Shown here in pieces: positions 16,639-25,373 of a stretch of DNA of 51,041 nucleotides. The notes beneath the pieces were generated by a model that made no database searches, was not told the origin of the DNA, and worked only from the letters and a program-made list of their open reading frames with translations. Every line of letters starts with the position of its first letter. Within the stretch, counting starts at the first letter, position 1. The position numbers were made by a program, and so were the translations under genes. Source of the stretch: Bacillota bacterium (GTDB taxonomy: Bacteria; Bacillota_I; Bacilli_A; ML615J-28; CAG-698); NCBI GenBank assembly GCA_016280895.1, contig JAEEHM010000004.1, positions 1 to 51,041 on the forward strand, written 5' to 3'.

Positions 16639-18337
16639 TGAAAACAGAAAAAAGATATTATCTATTACAAATCTAAAAAAGTATTTTCCTATTGCTAAAA
16701 ATAGTATCTTTCAAAAAGAACAATATTACGTAAGAGCAAACGAAGATTTAACATTTGATGTATATGAAGGTGAAACAATCGGTGTCGTTGGTGAATCTGG
16801 TTGTGGTAAATCAACATTAGGTAGAGTTATTTTACAACTTTACGAACAAACTGCTGGTTCTACAGTTTATTATGGTAGAGATCGTGATGATGTAGCTCCT
16901 AAATATGTTGAGAAAGTATTAAAGAATACAGGTAAATATATTAATGAATATCATAAAGCTGAAGAATTAGCTAATAGATTGACTAAGGAATGTGAAGAAT
17001 TAGGTGATAAGGCTACATTCTTTCAATTACAAAGTCGTAATTTAGCACAAAATAATGCACAAACAGCTTTATTTAATGTAGCATCTATTATTGGTGGTTT
17101 CTTAGCAGTCCCTAATTATATTGAAGGCGTTAATAAATTACTTGAAATTCATCAAAACAATCTTAAGATTTCTGTTAAGAAAAGAGCTTTTAACAACAAT
17201 TTAGCTTTAATTACTAAAAATGAAGAAAAAGCAAATGATGCAAGTGATGAAAAGAAGAAAGAAAATTTCTTAAATAGAGTTAAGTCTTTAAAAGACACAA
17301 ATGCTAAGCTTGAAGCAGAAATCAATGAATTAAGTGCTAAACGAGATGATTTAAGCGCTAAACTTGAAGTATACAAGGAACAATTTAAGGATAATGAAGA
17401 TTTTGAAAAATATGAAAAAATGTTAGATAATGGTATTGATCTTGCAAGATTATCTTATAATGAAATGAGATTCTTACGTAGAGACTTACAAATTATCTTC
17501 CAAGATCCATATTCTTCATTAAATCCAAGAATGACAATTGGTCAAATTATTGAAGAAGGTCTAGTAACACATAATATGTATAAGCATGGAACTAATGCTG
17601 TTAAGGATTACATCCTTGAAACTATGAGAAAGTGCGGTCTACAAGATTATATGTTACATAGATATCCTCACCAATTCTCTGGTGGTCAAAGACAAAGAGT
17701 TGCGATTGCACGTGCTCTTGCTGTTAAGCCTAAATTTGTTGTTTGTGACGAATGCGTATCAGCACTAGACGTATCTATTCAATCACAAATCATTAACCTA
17801 CTAGAAGAATTAAAGAAGACAGATAATTTAACATATTTGTTTATTTCACATGACTTATCTGTAGTACGTTATATTTCTGATAAGATTTTAGTAATGTATT
17901 TAGGTAATATCGTTGAATACGCAGATGCTGAAACATTATTTGCTGACCCACGTCATCCTTACACTTTAGCTTTACTTTCTTCAATTCCTACAACTGATGT
18001 TGATTCAGTTGATAGAGAGAGAATCATTCTAGAAGGTAATATTCCTTCTCCAATCTTCCCTCCTACAGGATGTAAGTTCCATACACGTTGTTATATGGCT
18101 ACTGAAGATTGTAAACGTGTACCTCCAAAACTTGTTGAAGTTGAACCTGGTCATTTTGTAGCTTGTCATAAATTAGAAAAGAAATTTGAAAACGGCAATT
18201 ACTTATTTGATTTAGCTAAATTAAAACAAGAAAGAGAAGAGGCTAAGAAAAAAGCTTTTGAAGAGGCTAAAGCTCAAGCCGAAGCACAAGAAAGTGTTGA
18301 GGTAGAAGATAAGGCTGAAGAAGTAAAAGCTGACTAA
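16625..18337 (+). CDS. oppF: Oligopeptide ABC transporter ATPase OppF with long helical insertion
   Basis: A 570-residue ATPase, compared with 310-330 for typical OppF. Walker A GESGCGKST is at about 57-65, but the Q-loop IIFQDPYSSLNP comes only at about 290, so about 185 residues (86-270) are inserted in the first part of the nucleotide-binding domain. The insertion is charged and helical with heptad-like segments (about 210-260: LNRVKSLKDTNAKLE then INELSAKRDDLSAKL), plus a short hydrophobic stretch near 150-163. The signature FSGGQRQRV and the switch His (FISHDLSV) are intact; Walker B reads CDECVSALDVS, with Cys where Pro is usual. A Glu/Ala/Lys-rich tail ends the protein. Comparable insertions are known in OppF of mollicutes, which supports a related lineage. 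A terminator follows at 18361. Confidence 0.92.
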   Translation: MQENNENRKKILSITNLKKYFPIAKNSIFQKEQYYVRANEDLTFDVYEGETIGVVGESGCGKSTLGRVILQLYEQTAGSTVYYGRDRDDVAPKYVEKVLKNTGKYINEYHKAEELANRLTKECEELGDKATFFQLQSRNLAQNNAQTALFNVASIIGGFLAVPNYIEGVNKLLEIHQNNLKISVKKRAFNNNLALITKNEEKANDASDEKKKENFLNRVKSLKDTNAKLEAEINELSAKRDDLSAKLEVYKEQFKDNEDFEKYEKMLDNGIDLARLSYNEMRFLRRDLQIIFQDPYSSLNPRMTIGQIIEEGLVTHNMYKHGTNAVKDYILETMRKCGLQDYMLHRYPHQFSGGQRQRVAIARALAVKPKFVVCDECVSALDVSIQSQIINLLEELKKTDNLTYLFISHDLSVVRYISDKILVMYLGNIVEYADAETLFADPRHPYTLALLSSIPTTDVDSVDRERIILEGNIPSPIFPPTGCKFHTRCYMATEDCKRVPPKLVEVEPGHFVACHKLEKKFENGNYLFDLAKLKQEREEAKKKAFEEAKAQAEAQESVEVEDKAEEVKAD

Positions 18338-18360
18338 TATAATAAGAAAGATTAGTGATA

Positions 18361-18390
18361 AAACAGGTATTATTTTAATACCTGTTTTTT
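18361..18390 (+). terminator. Terminator of the opp operon
   Basis: AAACAGGTATTA (18361-18372) and TAATACCTGTTT (18376-18387) form a perfect 12-bp stem around TTT, followed by T residues. Confidence 0.85.
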
Positions 18391-18499
18391 ATTGAATGAT
18401 TAAGTAAATTATATTATTTTTTTGTTTTTTTATTGAAAAAATATTGAAATAAAGATATAATTTAATCATAAGAATAAAAGTTTTAAATAAGGAGAGAAT

Positions 18500-18805
18500 A
18501 TGACTTTTAATCAAATCTTATTAATTGCGTATGTGGCATTATTATTAATAATGTCAGTAATTACATTCGGGGTTTTCGGCAAGGATAAAAAGATTGCTGT
18601 TAAACAAAATGGTCAAATGAGAATTAAAGAAAAAACATTACTTGCGCTAACAGTATTAAATGGTTCAATTGGTGCATTTATTGGAAGAAAAGTACATCAT
18701 CATAAAACTGATAAGGCTTATTTTTCAATTACTATTTACTTGTCAATGCTTTGCCAATTATTAGTTACTGTAGTTTTAGCATTACTTGCTTTTGAAATCT
18801 TTTAG
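18500..18805 (+). CDS. DUF1294 small membrane protein
   Basis: A 101-residue protein with an N-terminal membrane helix and a C-terminal one, and between them the DUF1294 core: RIKEKTLLALTVLNGSIGAFIGRKVHHHKTDKAYFSI. The RIxExTL, Gly-rich turn and H-K-T-xK-xxF elements are those of this family. Function is unknown. Three consecutive His in the core are unusual. AAGGAGAG lies just before the ATG. The next small membrane gene begins 9 bases after the stop, so they are probably co-transcribed. Confidence 0.8.
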   Translation: MTFNQILLIAYVALLLIMSVITFGVFGKDKKIAVKQNGQMRIKEKTLLALTVLNGSIGAFIGRKVHHHKTDKAYFSITIYLSMLCQLLVTVVLALLAFEIF

Positions 18806-18814
18806 GAGGATAGT

Positions 18815-19048
18815 ATGGGAAAAGAAAATAAAACTTCATTAGAAAAATCACATTCAGCTTGGTCTAATACCAAATTAACTACTTTATGTGTATTAACTGT
18901 ATTATTTGTTTCTGCTTTTTGGCTATCACTTGGCTTGTTTACTAAGATTACTGAAATGACTAGTAATGTTGTTGCTATTATAATTGTTGCAGTAACATTT
19001 GTTTTATCAGCATTAGGAATTTTAGGCTTTTCTAAGTTCACTCGTTAG
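18815..19048 (+). CDS. Small two-helix membrane protein
   Basis: A 77-residue protein with two hydrophobic helices (about 22-43 and 48-70) and a positively charged, Ser/Lys-rich N-terminus; the last residues are KFTR. The ribosome binding site AGGAGG overlaps the end of the DUF1294 gene. I recognise no family. Its position, between two genes with short spacing, supports its being real. Confidence 0.6.
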   Translation: MGKENKTSLEKSHSAWSNTKLTTLCVLTVLFVSAFWLSLGLFTKITEMTSNVVAIIIVAVTFVLSALGILGFSKFTR

Positions 19049-19054
19049 AATCAT

Positions 19055-19921
19055 ATGAAAGCAAAAGTATATTTTTCAAAAACAATTACAGGTGAAAAGG
19101 TTCTTGAATTAATAAAATTATTAAATAAGGATTTGCCTAAACCTTTAGCTATTAAACTACATTCGGGTGAAAGAGGTAATCAAAACTATATTAGACCTGA
19201 ATTTTGGAAACCAGTAATTGATGAAATGAAAGGAACTGTTGTAGAATGTAATACTGCTTATGATGGTAGTAGAGATACTGATATTAAGCACCTACAATTG
19301 ATTAAAGATCATGGGTGGGATAAATATTTTGACTTTGATTTAATGGATATTGGTGGCGCAGAAATGATTCTTGATATTCCTAATGGTAAGAAAATCAAGA
19401 AGAATTTTGTTGGTAGTCATATGAAGAACTACAATTCTATGCTAGTTTTATCTCATTTTAAAGGCCATCCAATGGGTGGATATGGTGGTGCTCTTAAGCA
19501 ATTATCTATTGGCTGTGCTTCATCATATGGTAAGGCTTATATTCATGGTGTTAGTGAGGTAGAAAAGATTTGGACTGCTGATCATGATTCTTTCTTGGAA
19601 TCAATGGCTGATGCTGCATCATCTGTTGTTAAATATTTTAATGGGAATATGATATTTGTGAATGTTATGAAAAATATGAGTGTTGATTGTGATTGCTGTG
19701 CAGTTGCAGAAGACCCTTGCATTGCTGACATTGGAATATTAGTATCCCTTGATCCTATCGCAATTGATCAAGCATGTATCGATTTGATATATAAATCAAA
19801 TGATCCTGGTATTAATCATTTCAAGGAAAGAATTGAAACTAGAAATGGCGTTCATACAATTGAAGCTGCTGCTGAATTAGGCTTTGGTAGTCGCGATTAT
19901 GAGCTTATTGAAATTAAATAA
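19055..19921 (+). CDS. DUF362-domain protein
   Basis: A 288-residue protein of the DUF362 family. Characteristic stretches are HSGERGNQNYIRP, GTVVECNTAYDGSR, LVLSHFKGHPMGGYGGALKQLSIG and the Cys motif VDCDCCAVAEDPC, followed by DIGILVSLDPIAIDQACIDL. The Cys cluster could bind iron-sulfur or another metal, but unlike many homologues there is no separate 4Fe-4S ferredoxin domain. The activity of the family is not established. The start follows the previous stop by a few bases and lacks a clear ribosome binding site, suggesting coupled translation. A terminator follows. Confidence 0.85.
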   Translation: MKAKVYFSKTITGEKVLELIKLLNKDLPKPLAIKLHSGERGNQNYIRPEFWKPVIDEMKGTVVECNTAYDGSRDTDIKHLQLIKDHGWDKYFDFDLMDIGGAEMILDIPNGKKIKKNFVGSHMKNYNSMLVLSHFKGHPMGGYGGALKQLSIGCASSYGKAYIHGVSEVEKIWTADHDSFLESMADAASSVVKYFNGNMIFVNVMKNMSVDCDCCAVAEDPCIADIGILVSLDPIAIDQACIDLIYKSNDPGINHFKERIETRNGVHTIEAAAELGFGSRDYELIEIK

Positions 19922-19965
19922 TATAGGAAATAATCATTTAATTAAAATGCAATTATTTACTTGTA

Positions 19966-20006
19966 AAAAGATATTATTCACATTATTTGAATAATATCTT
20001 TTTTTT
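19966..20006 (+). terminator. Rho-independent terminator
   Basis: AAAAGATATTATTCA (19966-19980) and TGAATAATATCTTTT (19988-20002) form a 15-bp stem followed by T residues. Confidence 0.85.
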
Positions 20007-20008
20007 CT

Positions 20009-20037
20009 TTGATTAAATCAGTGGCCTATGATATAAT
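20009..20037 (+). promoter_or_regulatory. Promoter of the thiN gene
   Basis: TTGATT (20009-20014) and TATAAT (20032-20037) are 17 bases apart, immediately after the terminator. Its presence rules out the in-frame TTG at 20009 as the gene start. Confidence 0.75.
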
Positions 20038-20056
20038 ATATACAGGAGATGATAGT

Positions 20057-20698
20057 ATGAAAAAATGTATAATAATTGCTGCTGGCGAATTCTATGAAGA
20101 AAAGATTAAAAAAGAAAAGGACGATTTATTAATTGTTGCTGATGCGGGTTATGATAATTTTTTAAAATTGAAAAATCTTAGTTTAGATGATATTGATATT
20201 ATCATTGGTGATTTTGATTCATATCAATTATCTGATATGAAATTATCACCAAAAACAAGAATTATTGAATTAAATCCAATTAAAAATGATTCTGATACCT
20301 TTGATGCTTTAGTAGAAGGTATTAACTTGGGATATAAAGAATTCTATTTATATGGAGTATTAGGTAAACGTATTGAACATACTTTAGGTAATTTATATTG
20401 TTTGGCATATTTAAAAGATTTAGGATGCAATGGTTATATTATTGAAAAAAATAAGGTTTTAAGAGTTATCAGCAATGAAAAAATCGAATTCAGTAAAAAA
20501 TATAAGGGCTATATTTCAATTTATCCATTAGGTGGAACATGTGAACATGTAACAGCAAGTGGTTTTAAATATGAATTGAAAGACTTTGATCTTTCTTACA
20601 TGCAATCAACACTTGGTCTTGATAATGAATTTGATGGAAGACCAGCATCAATTAGTGTTGAAAAAGGAATGTTACTGGTAATATATTGTTATAAATAG
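20057..20698 (+). CDS. thiN: Thiamine pyrophosphokinase
   Basis: A 213-residue enzyme that transfers pyrophosphate from ATP to thiamine, giving the cofactor thiamine diphosphate. Visible family motifs are VADAGYDNF, IIGDFDS (metal/ATP binding), KNDSDTFDALVEG and LYGVLGKRIEHTLGNL, then a C-terminal beta-sandwich domain that binds thiamine. The start at 20057 is fixed by CAGGAG upstream and by the promoter just before it. It opens an apparent operon with glycerate kinase (17 bases later) and a NahK-like kinase. There is no TPP riboswitch upstream: the leader is only about 15 bases long. Confidence 0.92.
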   Translation: MKKCIIIAAGEFYEEKIKKEKDDLLIVADAGYDNFLKLKNLSLDDIDIIIGDFDSYQLSDMKLSPKTRIIELNPIKNDSDTFDALVEGINLGYKEFYLYGVLGKRIEHTLGNLYCLAYLKDLGCNGYIIEKNKVLRVISNEKIEFSKKYKGYISIYPLGGTCEHVTASGFKYELKDFDLSYMQSTLGLDNEFDGRPASISVEKGMLLVIYCYK

Positions 20699-20715
20699 AT
20701 AGATAAGGGTTTAAT

Positions 20716-21813
20716 ATGAAAATTGTTTTAGCCTTCGATTCTTTTAAAGGAACATTGAGTTCAAAAGAAATTGCGAAGATAACAAAAAAAGAATTATTAA
20801 ATAAAAATAAAAATATCGAAATCACTAGTTTAGAAATTGGAGATGGAGGCGAAGGAAGCCTTAATGCAATAATTAATCAAATTGGCGGTAAAAAACGATA
20901 TAAAAGGATATTTGGGCCTGATTTTCATAAAATATGGTCGTCACTGGGAGTAAAGGGAGATTCTTGCTTTATAGAAAGTGCTGATGTTGTTGGATTTAAG
21001 TATAAAAAGAATGATACTAGTCCATCTAATTATTCTACATATGGAATTGGAGAGCTAATTAAAAAAGCACTTGATTTGAATATGAAGAATATTTATATAT
21101 GTCTTGGTGGTACTATCACTAATGATGGTGGTTGTGGTATGGCAGCAGCTTTGGGTGCTAAATTCTTAAACAAGAAAAGGGAAGTATTTATTCCTAAAGG
21201 CATTAGTTTACAAGAAATTGATGATGTTATTCTAGATGGTTTAGACAAGAGATTAAATGATGTAAATATTTATGGCTTAAGTGATGTTGTTAATCCATTA
21301 TATGGCACTAATGGTGCTAGTTATGTTTTTGGTCCACAAAAAGGAGCAAATATTGAAGAAGTAGCACTTATGGATAAGGGTTTAATTAATTTAAGCAAAA
21401 TTTTAGTGGATAAATATCAAATTGATTATGCTAATTCATTAGGTGCTGGTGCAGCTGGTGGCTTGGGATTTGGAATTTATGCTTTTTTAAATGGTAGTTT
21501 AAAAAAAGGTATTGAAACAATCCTTGATTTATATAAATTTAATGATATAATTAGAGATGCAGATTATATTTTTACTGGTGAAGGTAAACTTGATAGTCAG
21601 AGCTTCCAAGGAAAAGTAATTGATGGAATTATAAAAAGAGCTAGTGTTTATAATACAAAAATAATTGGTGTATTTGGTATTATAGAACAAGAAGAATATA
21701 AAGATTGTTTTTATAAAGTTTTTGAAACAAATAATCAACATTTACCTTTTGAGGAGGTAAAAAAGCATGCTAAAGAAGATCTAATAAAAACAATAAAAAA
21801 GATTGATTTATAA
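20716..21813 (+). CDS. glxK: Glycerate kinase
   Basis: A 365-residue glycerate kinase of the GarK/GlxK family, which phosphorylates glycerate with ATP. It opens MKIVLAFDSFKGTLSS and carries IGDGGEGSLNA, LGGTITNDGGCGMAAALGA, GAGAAGGLGFGIYAFL and FTGEGKLDSQS, all typical of the family. Length is slightly short (usual 370-380). The gene sits between thiN and the sugar-kinase gene in the same direction with 11-17 base gaps. Whether it makes 2- or 3-phosphoglycerate cannot be told from the sequence. Confidence 0.93.
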   Translation: MKIVLAFDSFKGTLSSKEIAKITKKELLNKNKNIEITSLEIGDGGEGSLNAIINQIGGKKRYKRIFGPDFHKIWSSLGVKGDSCFIESADVVGFKYKKNDTSPSNYSTYGIGELIKKALDLNMKNIYICLGGTITNDGGCGMAAALGAKFLNKKREVFIPKGISLQEIDDVILDGLDKRLNDVNIYGLSDVVNPLYGTNGASYVFGPQKGANIEEVALMDKGLINLSKILVDKYQIDYANSLGAGAAGGLGFGIYAFLNGSLKKGIETILDLYKFNDIIRDADYIFTGEGKLDSQSFQGKVIDGIIKRASVYNTKIIGVFGIIEQEEYKDCFYKVFETNNQHLPFEEVKKHAKEDLIKTIKKIDL

Positions 21814-21824
21814 GGGGTGGCCGA

Positions 21825-22958
21825 ATGCGTTCAACTAAAAGCTTATTTAGAGTATTAAAGGAATTCTTTGATGTTGATAATATTATTGATATTACAGAAT
21901 TGAAATCTGGACATATTAATTCAACTTATTTAATTGAATTCCCTACTTGTAGGTATATTTTACAACTCTTAAATAATAAAGTATTCCAATCACCATTTGG
22001 TGTAATGAATAATGTTAATTTAGTAACAGATCATATTCGTAAGAAGGTTATATATGATGGTAGAAGTGTCCAAAAAAGTGTTTTAAACTTTGTTAAAACA
22101 CGTTATGGTCAAACATTAGCAATAGTAGATGGTGAATACTGGCGTTGTATGGAATTCGTGGAAGGTGGTATTACTTACGAACATATTACTAGCCCAAAGA
22201 TATTTGAAGAGGCTGGAAAGGCAGTAGGAGATTTCCAATATTTATTGCATGATTTCCATACTAGACTTCTAGATGATACTATTCCTCATTTTCATGATAC
22301 TCCGTATCGTTTTGAGAGATTCAAGGAACTTATTAAGAATAGTAATGATGAGTCGAGACTAAAAGAATGTGAAAAAGAAATTGATTTCATCATGGCACAT
22401 GAAAATATCATGGATTTCATTACTAGTAGAATTGAGAATAAGGAATTTCCAAGGCGTGTTTGTCACAATGATACAAAAATAAGTAACATTATGGTCGATG
22501 AAAAGACTGGTAAGTTCATGTGTATGATTGATCTTGATACAGTAATGAAGGGCTCGCTTTTATATGATTATGGTGATGCTTTAAGAATGGGAGCGTCAAC
22601 TGCAAAAGAAGATGAGCGTGATTTATCAAAGGTTGGTGTTGATTTAGAATTGGTTGATGCTTTCACAAGAGGCTTCTTATATGAAACAAGACCTAGAAAT
22701 AACACTATTTATATCACTGATGCTGAAATCAATTCATTATATTATGGTTTCTTGATTATTACATTAGAACTTGGAATGCGTTTCTTACAAGATTATTTTG
22801 AAAATGATAAGTATTTTAAAGTTAGTACTAGACGTCCAAAACATAATTTAGAAAGAGCAAGAAATCAACTTCGATTAGTTGAAGAAATAGAAAAGCATAA
22901 GGAAGATATTGAAAATATTATTCAAAGTAACAAGAAAAAACTAGACGAATTAGTCTAG
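21825..22958 (+). CDS. APH-fold kinase, N-acetylhexosamine 1-kinase (NahK)-like
   Basis: A 377-residue kinase of the aminoglycoside-phosphotransferase fold. Sequence around RVCHNDTKISNIMVD (catalytic HxD loop, about 215-230), MCMIDLDTVMKGSLLYDYGDALR (metal-binding Asp) and the N-terminal KSGHINSTYLI resemble N-acetylhexosamine 1-kinases, which phosphorylate GlcNAc or GalNAc at C1. An aminoglycoside resistance role is unlikely. About 2.4 kb downstream there is a GlmU-type uridyltransferase that would use the resulting HexNAc-1-phosphate. The gene starts 11 bases after glxK with GGGGTGG as ribosome binding site. Its last codons overlap a terminator stem. Confidence 0.78.
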   Translation: MRSTKSLFRVLKEFFDVDNIIDITELKSGHINSTYLIEFPTCRYILQLLNNKVFQSPFGVMNNVNLVTDHIRKKVIYDGRSVQKSVLNFVKTRYGQTLAIVDGEYWRCMEFVEGGITYEHITSPKIFEEAGKAVGDFQYLLHDFHTRLLDDTIPHFHDTPYRFERFKELIKNSNDESRLKECEKEIDFIMAHENIMDFITSRIENKEFPRRVCHNDTKISNIMVDEKTGKFMCMIDLDTVMKGSLLYDYGDALRMGASTAKEDERDLSKVGVDLELVDAFTRGFLYETRPRNNTIYITDAEINSLYYGFLIITLELGMRFLQDYFENDKYFKVSTRRPKHNLERARNQLRLVEEIEKHKEDIENIIQSNKKKLDELV

Positions 22959-22968
22959 TTTTTATTTT
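22939..22968 (+). terminator. Terminator overlapping the end of the NahK-like gene
   Basis: AACTAGAC (22939-22946) and GTCTAGTT (22953-22960) form an 8-bp stem followed by a T-rich tract. The stop codon lies inside the stem. Confidence 0.7.
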
Positions 22969-22969
22969 G

Positions 22970-22998
22970 TTGCAAAATCATTTTTAATATGATATAAT
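22970..22998 (+). promoter_or_regulatory. Promoter of the polysaccharide-regulator operon
   Basis: TTGCAA (22970-22975) and TATAAT (22993-22998) are 17 bases apart, 28 bases before the ATG at 23026. Confidence 0.75.
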
Positions 22999-23025
22999 AA
23001 GGTTGTAAAAACGAGGTGTTTTAAT

Positions 23026-23874
23026 ATGGAACAAAATCAAGTTGTTATTGAAGAAGAAAAAGGTATTTCTTTAGGAGATATTTTCTTCTTAATAAAAAAA
23101 TACTTTTTATTGATATTAATTATTACTTTAGTATGTACTATTGCAGGTGCTGTATATGGATTGAAATTCAAGAAAATTACATATACTGCAAAAGCAGAAG
23201 CTATTGTTATGGCTAATTCTAGTACATCTGCACCTACTGCATCTTCTAATTATCAAGAATATGTTATGTCTACTTATTTGATTAATACTTTTAATACATT
23301 TATTGTTTCAAATAAGGTTGTTAGAGCAGTTGCTGAAGATTTGAGTGAGGGTTTAGAAGCATACAAAACTAATAATCCAGATGCTGTATTACCTGAAAAT
23401 TATAAAACTTTAAGTAATGAAGAGAATATTGGTAGTATGATTAAGAAAATTCAAGATAATGCTACTATTTCTACATCAACAAATAGTTTGATTATCACAA
23501 TTAAATTTAAATCAAGCAATGAGGCTTTATCAATTGTTGTTACAAACTTACTTGTTGAAAAAACAAAGGAAATTGCAGATGCTTATGAAGAAGTTGATAG
23601 TAAGAAGGTTTATGATTACGAGATGTTAGCTGGAAACTTCGCATTAGTTGATGAAGCTGAGCCTTCTACAGTTAGTGCAAGTAGAGGTGCATCTATTGTT
23701 ATTATCGTAAGTGCTTTAATTGGTTTAGTTATTTCATTTGCAATTATTTTAATTAAATATTTATGTGACGACACTTATACTTCAAAAGAAGCATTTGAAA
23801 AGGCATTTAATATAAATGTGCTTACTTTACTTCCTGATTTTAGTGAAACAGAGGAAAAAGGAGGAAAGAAATAA
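23026..23874 (+). CDS. Wzz/CpsC-type chain-length determinant and kinase modulator
   Basis: A 282-residue membrane protein with two transmembrane helices (about 25-45 and 220-242) flanking an extracytoplasmic domain, the layout of Wzz/CpsC/YveK proteins. These set polysaccharide chain length and activate a partner tyrosine kinase. The N-terminus (ISLGDIFFLIKKYFLL) and the segment after helix 2 (YLCDDTYTSKEAFEKAFNINVL) match the family's Wzz domain and its kinase-contact tail. The ATG of the kinase overlaps the TAA (TAATG at 23874), so the two are made together. No glycosyltransferase, flippase or polymerase cluster follows, so the polymer controlled is unknown. Confidence 0.88.
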   Translation: MEQNQVVIEEEKGISLGDIFFLIKKYFLLILIITLVCTIAGAVYGLKFKKITYTAKAEAIVMANSSTSAPTASSNYQEYVMSTYLINTFNTFIVSNKVVRAVAEDLSEGLEAYKTNNPDAVLPENYKTLSNEENIGSMIKKIQDNATISTSTNSLIITIKFKSSNEALSIVVTNLLVEKTKEIADAYEEVDSKKVYDYEMLAGNFALVDEAEPSTVSASRGASIVIIVSALIGLVISFAIILIKYLCDDTYTSKEAFEKAFNINVLTLLPDFSETEEKGGKK

Positions 23875-24629
23875 TGGCTAATTTTTTCAAAAAACTAGTT
23901 GGTCAAAAAGATAAAGTAAGTCGTAGTGAATCTATTTTCTACGATAAGGGCTATTCAAATGTGAAAGAAGCAATTGATAGATTGAAAGATAATGTATTGT
24001 ATTATGCAATAGATGGTGAAAAGAAGGTAATTCAAATTGAATCTTCAATTAGTGGAGAAGCTAAAACAACTACAAATGTTAATTTAGCAGTAGCATTAGG
24101 TGAAAGTGGTAAAAAAGTTGTAGTTATCGACTTAGACTTTAGAAAACCAAGAGTTCACAGAGCATTTAGAATTGATAATGAAAATGGTATTGCTGATTAT
24201 TTGATCGATAAGATTGATTTCAATACATTAATTAAGAAGACAGATTATAATAATGTTGATTTAATCACTAGAGGTAGTGAAGTTCAAAATCCTACTGCTA
24301 TTTTAACAAGTGAGAAAATGCAAACATTGATTAATGATTTAAAAGAAAAATATGATTTTATTCTTTTAGATTGTCCTCCAGTATTAATGATTAGCGATTA
24401 TATTCATATTGCTAGATTGTCTGATGGTGTAATCTTCAATGTTGCTTATGGAAAAACTAAGAAATCACAGGTTAGAGAAGCTATTAGCCTATTAAAGAAG
24501 AATAATATTCCAATCATAGGTTCTGTATTTACATTCTATGATCCTAAGAGAGCAAATTCATATGGAGATTACCAATATTATAATTACTATTACTCTTATG
24601 GAGATCATAAGGCTAGTAATAAAAAATAG
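23874..24629 (+). CDS. CpsD/CapB-family bacterial tyrosine kinase
   Basis: A 251-residue BY-kinase. Walker A' is VVVIDLDFRKPR (about 81-92) and the Walker B region is FILLDCPPVLM. The C-terminus holds a Tyr cluster (YGDYQYYNYYYSYG), the usual autophosphorylation tail. The P-loop reads SSISGEAKTTTNVNLA in place of the usual xxPGEGKSTxxxNLA, so the Gly before Lys is Ala and Lys-Thr is kept; activity may be altered. The family signals capsule or exopolysaccharide assembly through cycles of phosphorylation, with the phosphatase gene downstream reversing it. It overlaps the upstream modulator gene by one base and is 10 bases from the phosphatase gene. Confidence 0.9.
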   Translation: MANFFKKLVGQKDKVSRSESIFYDKGYSNVKEAIDRLKDNVLYYAIDGEKKVIQIESSISGEAKTTTNVNLAVALGESGKKVVVIDLDFRKPRVHRAFRIDNENGIADYLIDKIDFNTLIKKTDYNNVDLITRGSEVQNPTAILTSEKMQTLINDLKEKYDFILLDCPPVLMISDYIHIARLSDGVIFNVAYGKTKKSQVREAISLLKKNNIPIIGSVFTFYDPKRANSYGDYQYYNYYYSYGDHKASNKK

Positions 24630-24639
24630 GTAAAAAATT

Positions 24640-25371
24640 ATGATAGATATACATTCTCATATAATTCCAAATGTTGATGATGGTGCTAAAAGCATTGATG
24701 AAAGTATTAAAATGCTTGAAGACGAAATAAAAATGGGGATAAGTGATGTTATTTGTACTCCTCATTATCGTAGGCACATGTTTACAACAGGGGCAAATGA
24801 GATATATCTATCTTTTTTAAATCTAAAGGAAGAAATTAAAAAAAGAAATTTAGATATTAATATCTATTTAGGACAAGAGATTTATATTCATTCACTTCAA
24901 GGTTTTAAAAAGACTCTAGAAATGTTGGATAATAAAGAAATATTTACATATGAGAATACAAAATATATTTTAATTGAATTCTCTTATACTGAGGAAATTG
25001 ATATTGCTGAGGCTGCTTACATGGCAATTCTTAAGGGCTATAAACCCATTATTGCGCATGTAGAGAGGTATCAATATATTAATACACTTGAAAGGGTACA
25101 GGAAATTATTGATGTGGGTGCTTTAATTCAAGTGAATGCATCTTCAATTATTGGAAAAGATGGTGCAAGAGCTAAGAAATTCATCAAAAAGCTAATTAAA
25201 AATAATATGATTAGTTTTGTGAGTAGTGATATTCATTTTAAGAGGATTAATTATATGGATCTTGCATATAATTATGTTGTGAAAAAACATACTAAAGAGG
25301 TTGCAGACAAGATTTTCGAGGCGAATGCGTTTGAAGTCTTAATCAAAGGGATAAGGGAAAGAAGGAACTAA
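24640..25371 (+). CDS. CpsB/CapC-type PHP tyrosine phosphatase
   Basis: A 243-residue metal-dependent phosphatase of the PHP superfamily. The metal-binding motifs are MIDIHSHIIPNVDDGAKS at the N-terminus, CTPHYRRH (about 46-53), a Glu in YLGQEIY, AHVERYQ and SDIHF near the C-terminus. In Gram-positive capsule loci this enzyme dephosphorylates the tyrosine kinase encoded next to it. Gene order modulator-kinase-phosphatase is compact. The ribosome binding site is weak (AGGTAAAAA). Confidence 0.92.
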   Translation: MIDIHSHIIPNVDDGAKSIDESIKMLEDEIKMGISDVICTPHYRRHMFTTGANEIYLSFLNLKEEIKKRNLDINIYLGQEIYIHSLQGFKKTLEMLDNKEIFTYENTKYILIEFSYTEEIDIAEAAYMAILKGYKPIIAHVERYQYINTLERVQEIIDVGALIQVNASSIIGKDGARAKKFIKKLIKNNMISFVSSDIHFKRINYMDLAYNYVVKKHTKEVADKIFEANAFEVLIKGIRERRN

Positions 25372-25373
25372 AT

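Noticed and set aside
19922-20056. TPP riboswitch ahead of thiamine pyrophosphokinase
   Set aside because: The space holds a terminator and a promoter whose leader is only about 15 bases; no TPP aptamer sequence is present.
21825-22958. Aminoglycoside resistance phosphotransferase
   Set aside because: The fold is shared, but the overall sequence and context fit an N-acetylhexosamine kinase; no resistance determinants are nearby.
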